Of a stretch of 5,205 bases of DNA, positions 1-5,205 are shown in pieces. The stretch covers positions 1 to 5,205 of the forward strand of contig JAQULA010000138.1 of the NCBI GenBank assembly GCA_028718845.1, written 5' to 3'. The translations under genes and the position numbers were made by a program. Every line of letters starts with the position of its first letter. Within the stretch, counting starts at the first letter, position 1. The notes under the pieces were generated by a model. The model ran no database searches and had not been told where the DNA came from. It saw only the letters and a program-made list of their open reading frames with translations. This DNA comes from Candidatus Omnitrophota bacterium. Lineage in GTDB: Bacteria > Omnitrophota > Gorgyraeia > B26-G9.

Positions 1-155
1 TTTATCGTCAAATCAACAAAATGGAGAAGACGCCGTTTAAACAGCCGGTGTACCAGCGCTACGAAGAATTATACGTTTCGTTTGCTTTATTGGCGCTGTT
101 CCTGATCGTGCTTGAACAGGTTCTGGCGAATACGGCGGCGGTGAAGATACCGTAA
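1..155 (+). CDS. batA: BatA-type VWA protein, C-terminal end only (5' truncated by window edge)
   Basis: An open frame enters from the left edge (first full codon at 3) and ends at TAA 153-155, giving about 50 residues. The visible part contains a short Lys/Glu linker (INKMEKTPF), an aromatic YQRYEELY segment, a hydrophobic helix (roughly SFALLALFLIVLEQVL) and a short tail ending VKIP. This matches the C-terminus usual for BatA proteins: a 'Lek' linker, a 'Y-x-E-L-Y' motif just before the last membrane helix, and a short tail. It is inferred to be the first VWA subunit of the operon, anchored in the inner membrane with its VWA domain upstream of the window. The order batA-batB-batC-batD-batE supports the call. 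The VWA domain and MIDAS residues are not visible, so identity rests on the tail and on context. Confidence 0.8.
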   Translation, partial: YRQINKMEKTPFKQPVYQRYEELYVSFALLALFLIVLEQVLANTAAVKIP

Positions 156-163
156 GAGCCGAA

Positions 164-268
164 GGACGAGGGACGATCGTTTCCCCGCCGGAATACGGCG
201 AGGCCACTGGGACGAAGGACGCAAAGGCTAAGTAAAAAAGTTAAAAGACGCAGTACGCATTACGCAAG
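164..268 (+). repeat. Short heptanucleotide-period repeats in the batA-batB gap
   Basis: The 133-bp gap between batA and batB holds several 7-bp-period direct repeats. GGACGNN copies start at 164, 171, 210 and 217, as two tandem pairs. ACGCANN copies start at 248, 255 and 262, as one tandem trio, and a further ACGCA at 219-223 links the two motifs. A 5-bp hairpin (CGCCG 186-190 with CGGCG 196-200, loop GAATA) sits between the repeat clusters. No open frame of note, promoter or T-run terminator is evident. The repeats resemble, in form only, the heptanucleotide short tandem repeats known from intergenic DNA of cyanobacteria; no function can be assigned. Confidence 0.6.
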
Positions 269-288
269 ACAGAAGAGCAGAGTAAATT

Positions 289-1293
289 ATGAAATTTGCC
301 GCTTTAGAGTACAGCTGGTTATTTTTCATCCTGGCCGGATTGATCGGTTTGTTCCTGATCACCGCGAAGCGCCGTACGGCGTTGCTGCAGCGGTTTGCCT
401 CGGCCGGGGCGTTGCCGCGTTTGTCCGCCGGTTACAGCCGGCGGGGTCACCGGATCAAAATGATCCTGACGGTAACCGGTATGGCCCTGATCATTATTGC
501 GCTGCTGCGCCCGCAATGGGGATTTGTCTGGGAAGAAGTCCATTCGCGCGGCGTGGACGTTCTGGTCGCGGTGGATGTGTCCAAGAGCATGCTGACCAAT
601 GATGTTCTGCCCAGCCGCCTGGCCAGGACCAAGCTGGCCATCGAGGACCTGGTAAAAGAACTTAAAGGCGACCGTATCGGATTGATCGCGTTTGCCGGCA
701 GCGCGTTCGTGCAGTGCCCGCTGACGATCGATTACAACGGATTTTTACTGGCCGCGGAGGGATTGAACCCGGAAATCATTCCCCTCCCGGGTACGAACAT
801 CGAAAGCGCGGTCAATCAGGCCCTGGATAGTTTTGCCACCGGGTCTGAAGGCGTTACCCGGGTGCTGATCATTATTACCGACGGGGAGAGCCATGAAGGC
901 GACCCGGTTGCCGCCGCGGTAAAAGCGGCTAAAGAGAACATCGTCATTTATACTATCGGCGTAGGAACCACCGAGGGTGAACTGATCAGCGTTACCGACA
1001 GCCAGGGGCAGAGCAGTTTTTTAAAAGACGCCGAAGGCCGTGTGGTGAAATCGCGGCTTAACGAAACCCTGCTCCAGGATATTGCCTTGAAAAGCAATGG
1101 GATGTATATTAAAGCAACGCCGACCCGTTTTGGGTTGGAGTATATTTATGACCGAAAGATCCTGGCCATGGAAAAGAAGGACCTCAGCAGCAACCGGGAA
1201 AAACATTTCCTGGAGCGTTTCCAGATCCCGCTGGCGCTGGCGGTGTTTTTGTTGTTCCTGGAACCGGTTGTTTCGGATAAAAAGAACCGATGA
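289..1293 (+). CDS. batB: BatB-type membrane VWA protein
   Basis: Encodes 334 residues, a usual BatB length. Two N-terminal membrane helices (about 9-25 and 57-73) are followed by the conserved LLRPQWG turn (72-78) and a von Willebrand A domain (about 90-280). A last membrane helix spans 312-326. The metal-binding MIDAS site is complete: D96-x-S98-x-S100, T169 in the PLPGTN loop, and D198-G199 in TDGES. The domain should therefore bind Mg2+ or Mn2+ and engage a partner protein. In the family, BatA and BatB form complexes in the inner membrane and depend on a MoxR-type AAA+ ATPase. The ATG at 289 is favoured because the helix begins right after it as in relatives, although the Shine-Dalgarno upstream is weak (purine-rich 271-282). 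The stop overlaps the batC start as ATGA (1290-1293). It might equally be labelled a second BatA paralogue, but gene order favours BatB. Confidence 0.92.
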   Translation: MKFAALEYSWLFFILAGLIGLFLITAKRRTALLQRFASAGALPRLSAGYSRRGHRIKMILTVTGMALIIIALLRPQWGFVWEEVHSRGVDVLVAVDVSKSMLTNDVLPSRLARTKLAIEDLVKELKGDRIGLIAFAGSAFVQCPLTIDYNGFLLAAEGLNPEIIPLPGTNIESAVNQALDSFATGSEGVTRVLIIITDGESHEGDPVAAAVKAAKENIVIYTIGVGTTEGELISVTDSQGQSSFLKDAEGRVVKSRLNETLLQDIALKSNGMYIKATPTRFGLEYIYDRKILAMEKKDLSSNREKHFLERFQIPLALAVFLLFLEPVVSDKKNR

Positions 1294-2003
1294 AAAAAAC
1301 TATTTGTGGTAGTATTATGATTGTCTGGCTTATCATTGGCCCGCGGGTATATGCCGCCGGCCAAAGTACCGGGACGCGTTCCGCCTATAATCAGGGGGTG
1401 GATTCCTATAACCGGGGTGATTATCCCAACGCCGGGGAACAATTCCGGCGGGCCATGAACACCGAAAATAAGCGGGAAGAACAGTGGACGGCGTATAACC
1501 TCGGCAATACCGCTTTTAAATCCGGGGAAGCGGCCCAGGCCAAAGATCCCGGGGCGGCGATGCCGTATTATAAAGAAGCCCTGGAATTTTTTCAGCGGGC
1601 CATTGAATTGGACCATACCGATACCCAGGCGAAGATTAATTATGAGTTGACCGCAAAGAAAATCAAAGAGACCGAGCAGCAGCAAAAACAGCAGCAACAG
1701 AAGCAGGACCAGAAAAAGGATAAGCAGCAACAGCAGTCCCAAGGCGGGTCCGGACAGCCGGATAAACAACAACAGCAGCAACAGCAATCGCAGGAACAGC
1801 CGCAGAAAAAACAATCGGACCGGGAGAAATCGTCCGATCAAGAGAAAAAAGAGGCGCAGCCGGAGCAGTCCGCGGCGAATGAAATGACTAAAGACCAGGC
1901 CTTGATGCTGCTGGATAATTTTCAGCGGGCAGAACAGCAGCGACCGGTACAGCTTAATGATCAGGAACAGCATCAAGAGACTATCGTCGGGAAAGATTGG
2001 TAA
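1290..2003 (+). CDS. batC: BatC-type TPR protein with glutamine-rich linker
   Basis: Encodes 237 residues. A signal peptide or N-terminal anchor (about 1-23, KK then a hydrophobic core ending YAA) exports it. TPR-type helices follow: SAYNQGVDSYNRGDYPNAGE (31-50), then a second repeat holding YNLGNTAFKSGE (69-80) and the helices to about 124. Residues 130-193 are a low-complexity linker with 29 Gln in 64 residues, mixed with Lys, Asp, Glu and Ser. A conserved-looking C-terminal block, KDQALMLLDNFQRAEQQ (201-217), ends the protein with VGKDW. The TPR, charged low-complexity linker, 'Al-LLd' helix and final DW are typical of BatC-like proteins, which are thought to scaffold the BatA/BatB/BatD assembly. 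There is no good Shine-Dalgarno. The ATGA overlap with batB implies coupled translation, and the stop overlaps the batD start. The Gln tract mixes CAG and CAA codons. Confidence 0.88.
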   Translation: MKKTICGSIMIVWLIIGPRVYAAGQSTGTRSAYNQGVDSYNRGDYPNAGEQFRRAMNTENKREEQWTAYNLGNTAFKSGEAAQAKDPGAAMPYYKEALEFFQRAIELDHTDTQAKINYELTAKKIKETEQQQKQQQQKQDQKKDKQQQQSQGGSGQPDKQQQQQQQSQEQPQKKQSDREKSSDQEKKEAQPEQSAANEMTKDQALMLLDNFQRAEQQRPVQLNDQEQHQETIVGKDW

Positions 2004-3811
2004 TGAAGATATTAGCGGGCATTGTTAGCGGTGTTATTATCCTGTTCGCTTCGGCGGCCTTGGCCGCGGATGTGCCGGTGGAATTGACTCTCGACCGGAA
2101 TACGGCCGAGATCGGCGATATGGTCCAGCTGTCATTGGTGTTTAATAATACTCGAGGGGTGCCTGCTCCGCGATTGCCGGACACTCCCGGGTTTCGCAGC
2201 CAGTATCTTGGGCCTTCGACGGTGATGTCTATTGTCAATGGAGTCACGTCCGCGTCCATAACTCACCGTTATCGGCTGGTGGCGCTGCAGAAAGGCACAT
2301 TTAAACTGGGGCCGTACTCGTTTAATCTTAAAGGGGTTGCCTATACGACTTCGGTTCAGGAAATTACCGTGGTCGACCGCGGACAGGCGCCGCAGGCTTC
2401 CGCCGCTCCGGCTTCTTCTCCCGAAAGCGATTTTAACGGAAGGATCTTTCTGGTCCTTGCCGCGGAAAAAAACAAAGGGTATCGTAATGAACGTATTCCC
2501 GTGACCGTAAAATTATATATAAATCAGCTGGGGGTGCGTGATATTCAATATCCGGTGCTGGAAGGCCAGGGGTATGTTTCCGAAGGGTTCGGACGGGCGC
2601 GTCAGTACCGGGAGACCCTGGGCGGGGCCGGGTATGATGTCGTGGAATTCCGTACGGCAGTGTCTTCGACCAAAGAAGGCCAGGTTACCCTCGGCCCGGC
2701 ATCGCTGAAGTGCAATATCATCGCCAAAAAAGAGCCGCGTCGTGCCGGGTCCGGGATGAATGATTTTTTTGACGATTCGTTCTTCAATGATTTTTTAGGC
2801 CGGGTACAACTTTATTCCAAGGAAGTGAGGTCGCCGGAATTAGCGCTTACGATCCTGCCTTTCCCGGAGCCGGACCGCCCCCGGGAATTTAACGGCGCGG
2901 TCGGGCAGTTTCAAATGGAGGCGTCCGGTTCGCCTACGGAGGTGAAGGCCGGGGATCCGATCACTCTGATCATGAAAATCAGCGGGTCCGGGAATTTCGA
3001 CAGCGTACAGAGCCCGCAATTGATCTCCGCGGAAGGGTTCAAGGTTTATAACGCGGAAGCGCGGACTACCGATAACGGTAAAACCTTTGAGCAGGTGATC
3101 ATTCCTTTAAGTGAAAAAATAACCGAAACGCCGGCAGTTCGATTCGCTTATTTTGATCCGGCAACCGAGCAATATGGGGTGTGCGAACAGAAACCTACGG
3201 CAATACAAGTGTCCCCGTCCACGGAAAAAAACGCCCAGATCGTAGATGCCACCCGTTCACCGTCCGCGTCTGCGGCGGCGACGCGGGTGCTCGGCAAGGA
3301 TATCGTGTATATTAAGGATGATATCGGCGAAGTCCGGGCAAAAGGGGTGTTTCGGCATCAAAACCGTTGGCTGCCGGCCCTGCTGCTGGCGCCGTTTTTC
3401 CTGGTTGCCGGAGTATATGTTTTTCAGCGCCGGCAGGACCGGCTTTCCAGCGACGTGCGTTACGCGCGTAAACTGCGGGCTCCGAAAATAGCCCGCGATA
3501 AGCTGAAGACGGCGCGGGCGTATCTGCAGCAGAACAAAACCGCGTTATTTTACGATCAAATTTTTAAAACGCTGCAGGAATACCTGGGGCATCGGTTCAA
3601 TATCCCTTCCGGAGGCATTACCGCGGACGGCGCCGATGAATTATTAAGCCGGGAAGGGGCGGCTGAGGATATCCGGGCCAAGCTGAAGGCCTGTTTTGGC
3701 GATTGCGACAGCGCCCGTTATGCCGTCGCGGCGTTTGACCAGGCGTCGATGAAACAAACCTTATCGGCAGTGGAAGAGATGATCGATTATCTGGAGAGAA
3801 AAAAACGATGA
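2003..3811 (+). CDS. batD: BatD-type periplasmic membrane-anchored protein
   Basis: Encodes 602 residues from ATG 2003, within the usual BatD range. A signal peptide (1-22, cleavage likely after ALA-A) leads into beta-sandwich Ig-like regions. The first is about 24-124, with VPVELTLDRNTAEIGDMVQL and the LGPYSF strand. The second is about 145-286, and the third about 295-404, holding FNGAVGQFQMEAS and the ISGSGNFDSV motif, both characteristic of BatD. An acidic aromatic patch, FFDDSFFNDF (255-264), also recurs in the family. One membrane helix (456-474) is followed by a basic, helical cytoplasmic tail to 602. The role is inferred to be a periplasmic partner of BatA/BatB, with unknown ligand. 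ATG 2003 shares its A with the batC stop (TAATG) and has GGGAAAG at 1989-1995. An in-frame TTG at 1997 would add only two residues and is less likely. The stop overlaps batE as ATGA. Confidence 0.9.
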   Translation: MKILAGIVSGVIILFASAALAADVPVELTLDRNTAEIGDMVQLSLVFNNTRGVPAPRLPDTPGFRSQYLGPSTVMSIVNGVTSASITHRYRLVALQKGTFKLGPYSFNLKGVAYTTSVQEITVVDRGQAPQASAAPASSPESDFNGRIFLVLAAEKNKGYRNERIPVTVKLYINQLGVRDIQYPVLEGQGYVSEGFGRARQYRETLGGAGYDVVEFRTAVSSTKEGQVTLGPASLKCNIIAKKEPRRAGSGMNDFFDDSFFNDFLGRVQLYSKEVRSPELALTILPFPEPDRPREFNGAVGQFQMEASGSPTEVKAGDPITLIMKISGSGNFDSVQSPQLISAEGFKVYNAEARTTDNGKTFEQVIIPLSEKITETPAVRFAYFDPATEQYGVCEQKPTAIQVSPSTEKNAQIVDATRSPSASAAATRVLGKDIVYIKDDIGEVRAKGVFRHQNRWLPALLLAPFFLVAGVYVFQRRQDRLSSDVRYARKLRAPKIARDKLKTARAYLQQNKTALFYDQIFKTLQEYLGHRFNIPSGGITADGADELLSREGAAEDIRAKLKACFGDCDSARYAVAAFDQASMKQTLSAVEEMIDYLERKKR

Positions 3812-4584
3812 ACGGATATCTGCGCTATTTATGTGTCGGGGCGATAGCGGTGTTAATCTTCAGTGCGGCGGGCTATGGCATGCCGCAATCGTCGCTGCTG
3901 CACGGGCTTTTCTATAATGCCAATGAATTGTTCAAAAAAGGCGATTACCCGGGATCCGCCGCGGAATACGAAAAGATATTGGGCCAGAACATGGAGAGCG
4001 GCAATCTCTACTATAATCTCGGCAATGCCTATTTTAAAATGGGCAAGCTGGGAAAAGCCATTGTCAATTATGAGCGGGCGCACCGGTTAATTCCCCGCGA
4101 CAGTGACTGCGGCGCTAATCTGGCCTATGCCTTGTCGTTACGGGAAAATCCATTGCCGGACAAGAATCCGCCCTGGATCCTGCGTGTGCCGTATGCGATA
4201 GCCGGCAATTATACGCTTAATGAATTGACCCTGGCCGGGGCGGGGGTGTACGTGTTTTTGGCGCTGATGCTGGCCCTGAGTATTTTATGTAAGCGGACCG
4301 TGCCGCTCCTTAAATATGGTATCGGATCGGGACTGATTGCTTTAATCCTGATTGGTGCGGGCTGGGCGGCGGCAATGCAGGAAACGCAGGCCGATTCTTA
4401 CGCGGTTGTTGTGACCGCCTCCACGGAAGCAAAATTCGCTCCGGCCGATACCGCCGTAACCTATTTTAAGCTCTATGAGGGGGCAAAGATAAAGATTATC
4501 GGCAGCAGCAACCAATGGCTGCGGGTCAAAACTCCGGATGCGAAGTTGGGGTGGGTTCCGGCCGAGGCGATTGAACGTATATAG
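3808..4584 (+). CDS. batE: BatE-type TPR and SH3-like domain protein
   Basis: Encodes 258 residues. An N-terminal signal or anchor helix (about 5-24) is followed by two TPR repeats: about 32-65 (YNANELFKKGDYPGSAAEYE) and 66-99 (LYYNLGNAYFKMGKLGKAIV), with a capping helix to about 112. Two membrane helices lie at about 140-160 and 170-189. The C-terminus (about 197-258) is a bacterial SH3-like domain: strands AVVVTAS and AKIKIIGSSNQWLRVK, closing with the LGWVPAEAIERI motif. TPR, membrane pair and SH3b is the classical BatE order. The SH3-like domain probably faces the periplasm, where it could bind a peptide or peptidoglycan; this is inference. Translation is coupled to batD by ATGA (3808-3811), and a Shine-Dalgarno GGAGAG lies at 3793-3798, nine bases upstream. 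This is the last gene of the operon, and a terminator-like hairpin begins at its stop codon. Confidence 0.9.
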   Translation: MNGYLRYLCVGAIAVLIFSAAGYGMPQSSLLHGLFYNANELFKKGDYPGSAAEYEKILGQNMESGNLYYNLGNAYFKMGKLGKAIVNYERAHRLIPRDSDCGANLAYALSLRENPLPDKNPPWILRVPYAIAGNYTLNELTLAGAGVYVFLALMLALSILCKRTVPLLKYGIGSGLIALILIGAGWAAAMQETQADSYAVVVTASTEAKFAPADTAVTYFKLYEGAKIKIIGSSNQWLRVKTPDAKLGWVPAEAIERI

Positions 4585-4621
4585 GCCTTCCTCGCGCGAG
4601 GCCTTTCCCTGCTTGCTTTTT
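4583..4621 (+). terminator. Probable Rho-independent terminator of the bat operon
   Basis: AGGCCT (4583-4588) pairs fully with AGGCCT (4599-4604). The 10-nt loop can itself close as CTC (4591-4593) with GAG (4598-4600) in an alternative fold. The 3' arm runs into TTT (4604-4606), and a second run of five T lies at 4617-4621. The 5' arm overlaps the batE stop codon TAG (4582-4584), so termination would follow translation closely. The T tract is interrupted by CCCTGCTTGC, which weakens the call, and there is no T run on the other strand to suggest bidirectional use. Confidence 0.55.
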
Positions 4622-4641
4622 CCGGGGTTTTATGCTATGGT
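4613..4641 (+). promoter_or_regulatory. Extended -10 sigma70-type promoter for the downstream membrane-protein gene
   Basis: A -35-like TTGCTT (4613-4618) is separated by 17 bp from a -10-like TATGGT (4636-4641). The -10 is preceded by TGC (4633-4635), which gives the extended -10 pattern TGnTAT. The -35 matches the consensus at three of six bases and the -10 at four of six. The predicted start is near 4648, which leaves a leader of about 78 nt. The -35 lies inside the T-rich tail of the batE terminator, so the end of one unit and the start of the next are packed together. Confidence 0.5.
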
Positions 4642-4659
4642 ACAAGGTACATTTATTCG

Positions 4660-4718
4660 AGGGGATAGCTGTCTCTTGCGTAAAATGGTACGTAGAACGC
4701 ACGCTAACGTGCAGGAGG
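4660..4718 (+). promoter_or_regulatory. Leader with a strong Shine-Dalgarno and competing RNA pairings
   Basis: AGGAGG (4713-4718) sits seven bases before ATG 4726 and is a near-perfect ribosome binding site that fixes the start. A perfect 5-bp hairpin, GCACG (4699-4703) with CGTGC (4708-4712) and loop CTAA, abuts it. TCTCTTGC (4672-4679) could instead pair with GCAGGAGG (4711-4718): eight pairs, two of them G-U, hiding the Shine-Dalgarno. The same CU-rich segment can also pair with AGGGGA (4660-4665) at 4672-4677, a Shine-Dalgarno look-alike. The pairings are seen by eye; any switching role is inference, and no known riboswitch class is recognised. Confidence 0.35.
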
Positions 4719-4725
4719 GTGCAGG

Positions 4726-5028
4726 ATGAAGCGGATTGAATTTAAAAATATCGAATTGGGGTCGGTGTTTAAGCTGTGCGGAGGGCTGAGTTTCATTGCC
4801 GGGTTCATTGTCGCATTATTCGGCGGCGGGTTCGGCGGCAGCTATTTCAAACAGCAGGTCCAGACCATCCCTTATATCGGACCGCTGCTGACCGGATTTT
4901 TCGGGTCGGTGATGTTCGGATTATTCAGCGCGTTGATTTTCGGATTACTGTTTACGTTTTTTGCCGTATTATACAATATCTTCGCGACGATCCTCGGCGG
5001 TATCGAAATCGACGTCAATGAAAAGTAA
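4726..5028 (+). CDS. Small membrane protein resembling DUF3566
   Basis: Encodes 100 residues. A short polar N-terminus (MKRIEFKNIELGSVFKL) is followed by a membrane helix (about 14-32), a glycine-rich turn GGGFGGS (33-39), an amphipathic stretch, and one long or two short hydrophobic helices (about 51-90). It ends with a polar tail. The N-terminal 'SVFK' and the C-terminal YNIFATILGGIEIDV resemble the DUF3566 family, best known from actinobacteria, where the protein ends in a 'iYNlvadlvGGievtl'-type motif. This is a match by recall, not by search. The function is unknown and an inner-membrane location is likely. AGGAGG seven bases upstream sets the start. It has its own promoter and lies after the bat terminator, so it probably is not part of the Bat complex. 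The next gene is a tRNA 97 bp away. Confidence 0.75.
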   Translation: MKRIEFKNIELGSVFKLCGGLSFIAGFIVALFGGGFGGSYFKQQVQTIPYIGPLLTGFFGSVMFGLFSALIFGLLFTFFAVLYNIFATILGGIEIDVNEK

Positions 5029-5042
5029 AAATAGCGTTTAGC

Positions 5043-5105
5043 CCGCCAGGGTTAAGCAGGATATTTCCGGTGGCGAGGTCTCGCCGGGAAATCCGGCGGA
5101 CGGAT
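5043..5105 (+). other. GC-rich inverted repeats between the DUF3566-like gene and tRNA-Arg
   Basis: The 97-bp spacer contains several interleaved inverted repeats. ATTTCC (5063-5068) pairs with GGAAAT (5087-5092), enclosing GGCGA (5072-5076) with TCGCC (5081-5085) around a GGTC loop. CCGCC (5043-5047) can pair with GGCGG (5095-5099) to enclose this arm. ATCCG (5091-5095) with CGGAT (5101-5105) is an alternative small hairpin. A run of seven T (5117-5123) follows 11 nt after the last stem, too far for a classical terminator. It may be a weak terminator or a tRNA 5' leader structure; no ORF or convincing promoter is seen. Confidence 0.35.
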
Positions 5106-5125
5106 AGTGAAATAAGTTTTTTTGC

Positions 5126-5202
5126 GCGGCCGTAGCTCAACTGGATAGAGTATTAGTCTACGGAACTAAGGGTTGGAGGTTCGAGCCCTCCCGGCCGCGC
5201 CA
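5126..5202 (+). tRNA. tRNA-Arg(ACG)
   Basis: A complete 77-nt cloverleaf with encoded CCA can be folded. The acceptor stem GCGGCCG (5126-5132) pairs perfectly with CGGCCGC (5192-5198). The D stem is GCTC/GAGT with loop AACTGGATA. The anticodon stem TTAGT (5153-5157) pairs with ACTAA (5165-5169) around loop CTACGGA. The anticodon ACG (5160-5162) is probably edited to ICG to read CGU, CGC and CGA. The variable loop is GGGTT, and the T stem GGAGG/CCTCC holds TTCGAGC. The discriminator is G5199 and CCA is 5200-5202. The D-loop adenosine in GGATA and the overall pattern match bacterial tRNA-Arg(ICG). The upstream GC (5124-5125) could extend the acceptor stem in the precursor by pairing with G5199 and C5200. 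Confidence 0.96.
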
Positions 5203-5205
5203 TTA

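Noticed and set aside
186..200. The CGCCG/CGGCG hairpin as a terminator after batA
   Set aside because: The stem is only 5 bp and no T run follows. It sits mid-operon.
156..288. A promoter for batB in the batA-batB gap
   Set aside because: No -35/-10 pair with sensible spacing was found; only A-rich stretches around 231-246. Co-transcription with batA is the simpler reading.
1677..1868. The CAG/CAA tract as a CRISPR or DNA repeat element
   Set aside because: It is in-frame coding for a Gln-rich linker of BatC, with no spacer structure.
1146..1976. Long minus-strand open frame (276 codons), very Leu-rich, opposite batB/batC
   Set aside because: It is the antisense reading of the CAG/CAA/AAG-rich batC linker, which gives Leu/Phe codons. 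It has no family resemblance, and the + strand genes here are well supported.
1997..2002. TTG at 1997 as the batD start
   Set aside because: It would add only two residues and overlap batC further. ATG 2003 gives the TAATG junction and a cleaner signal peptide start.
4538..4636. Upstream part of a + strand frame running from inside batE to 4729
   Set aside because: It overlaps the SH3-like coding region of batE and crosses the terminator hairpin and promoter. Only the short tail from 4676 is kept, as a speculative leader peptide.
5093..5125. A dedicated promoter for tRNA-Arg
   Set aside because: GATAGT (5103-5108) matches a -10 loosely, but no -35 lies at 16-18 bp upstream.

Overview
The window holds most of a Bat (Bacteroides aerotolerance-type) operon, followed by a separately promoted small membrane-protein gene and a tRNA-Arg gene. 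Everything supported lies on the + strand. The gene set (two VWA proteins, a TPR/Gln-rich protein, a BatD protein and a TPR-SH3 protein with signal peptides) points to a Gram-negative or diderm bacterium using the standard genetic code at moderate GC. The heptanucleotide repeats between batA and batB, and the pairing of bat genes with a DUF3566-like protein, would suit an uncultured lineage such as Omnitrophota. That placement is a weak inference, because no phylogenetic marker is present.

Layout. Positions 1-155 carry the last ~50 codons of a BatA-type VWA protein. Positions 156-288 are a gap with short 7-bp-period repeats. Positions 289-4584 carry batB, batC, batD and batE in order, joined by ATGA or TAATG start/stop overlaps, so they are almost certainly one translationally coupled transcript. 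A GC hairpin with a T-rich tail (4583-4621) starts at the batE stop codon and probably ends the operon. An extended -10 promoter (4613-4641) overlaps that tail. It precedes an ~80-nt leader, a strong Shine-Dalgarno and a 100-aa two- or three-helix membrane protein with a DUF3566-like C-terminal motif (4726-5028). A structured but uninterpreted spacer (5029-5125) leads to a complete tRNA-Arg(ACG) with encoded CCA (5126-5202).

How the genes fit together. In the known family, BatA and BatB are membrane-anchored VWA (MIDAS) proteins that work with a MoxR-type AAA+ ATPase, usually encoded just upstream and outside this window. BatC and BatE supply TPR scaffolds on the periplasmic side, and BatD is a large periplasmic, membrane-anchored protein. 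The assembly is thought to act as an envelope chaperone or stress system; its biochemical role is unresolved.

I see no clearly undescribed multi-gene system here. The most novel-looking signals are non-coding: the heptad repeats in the batA-batB gap, and the leader of the small membrane-protein gene, where one CU-rich segment could pair either with the Shine-Dalgarno or with an upstream purine-rich mimic.
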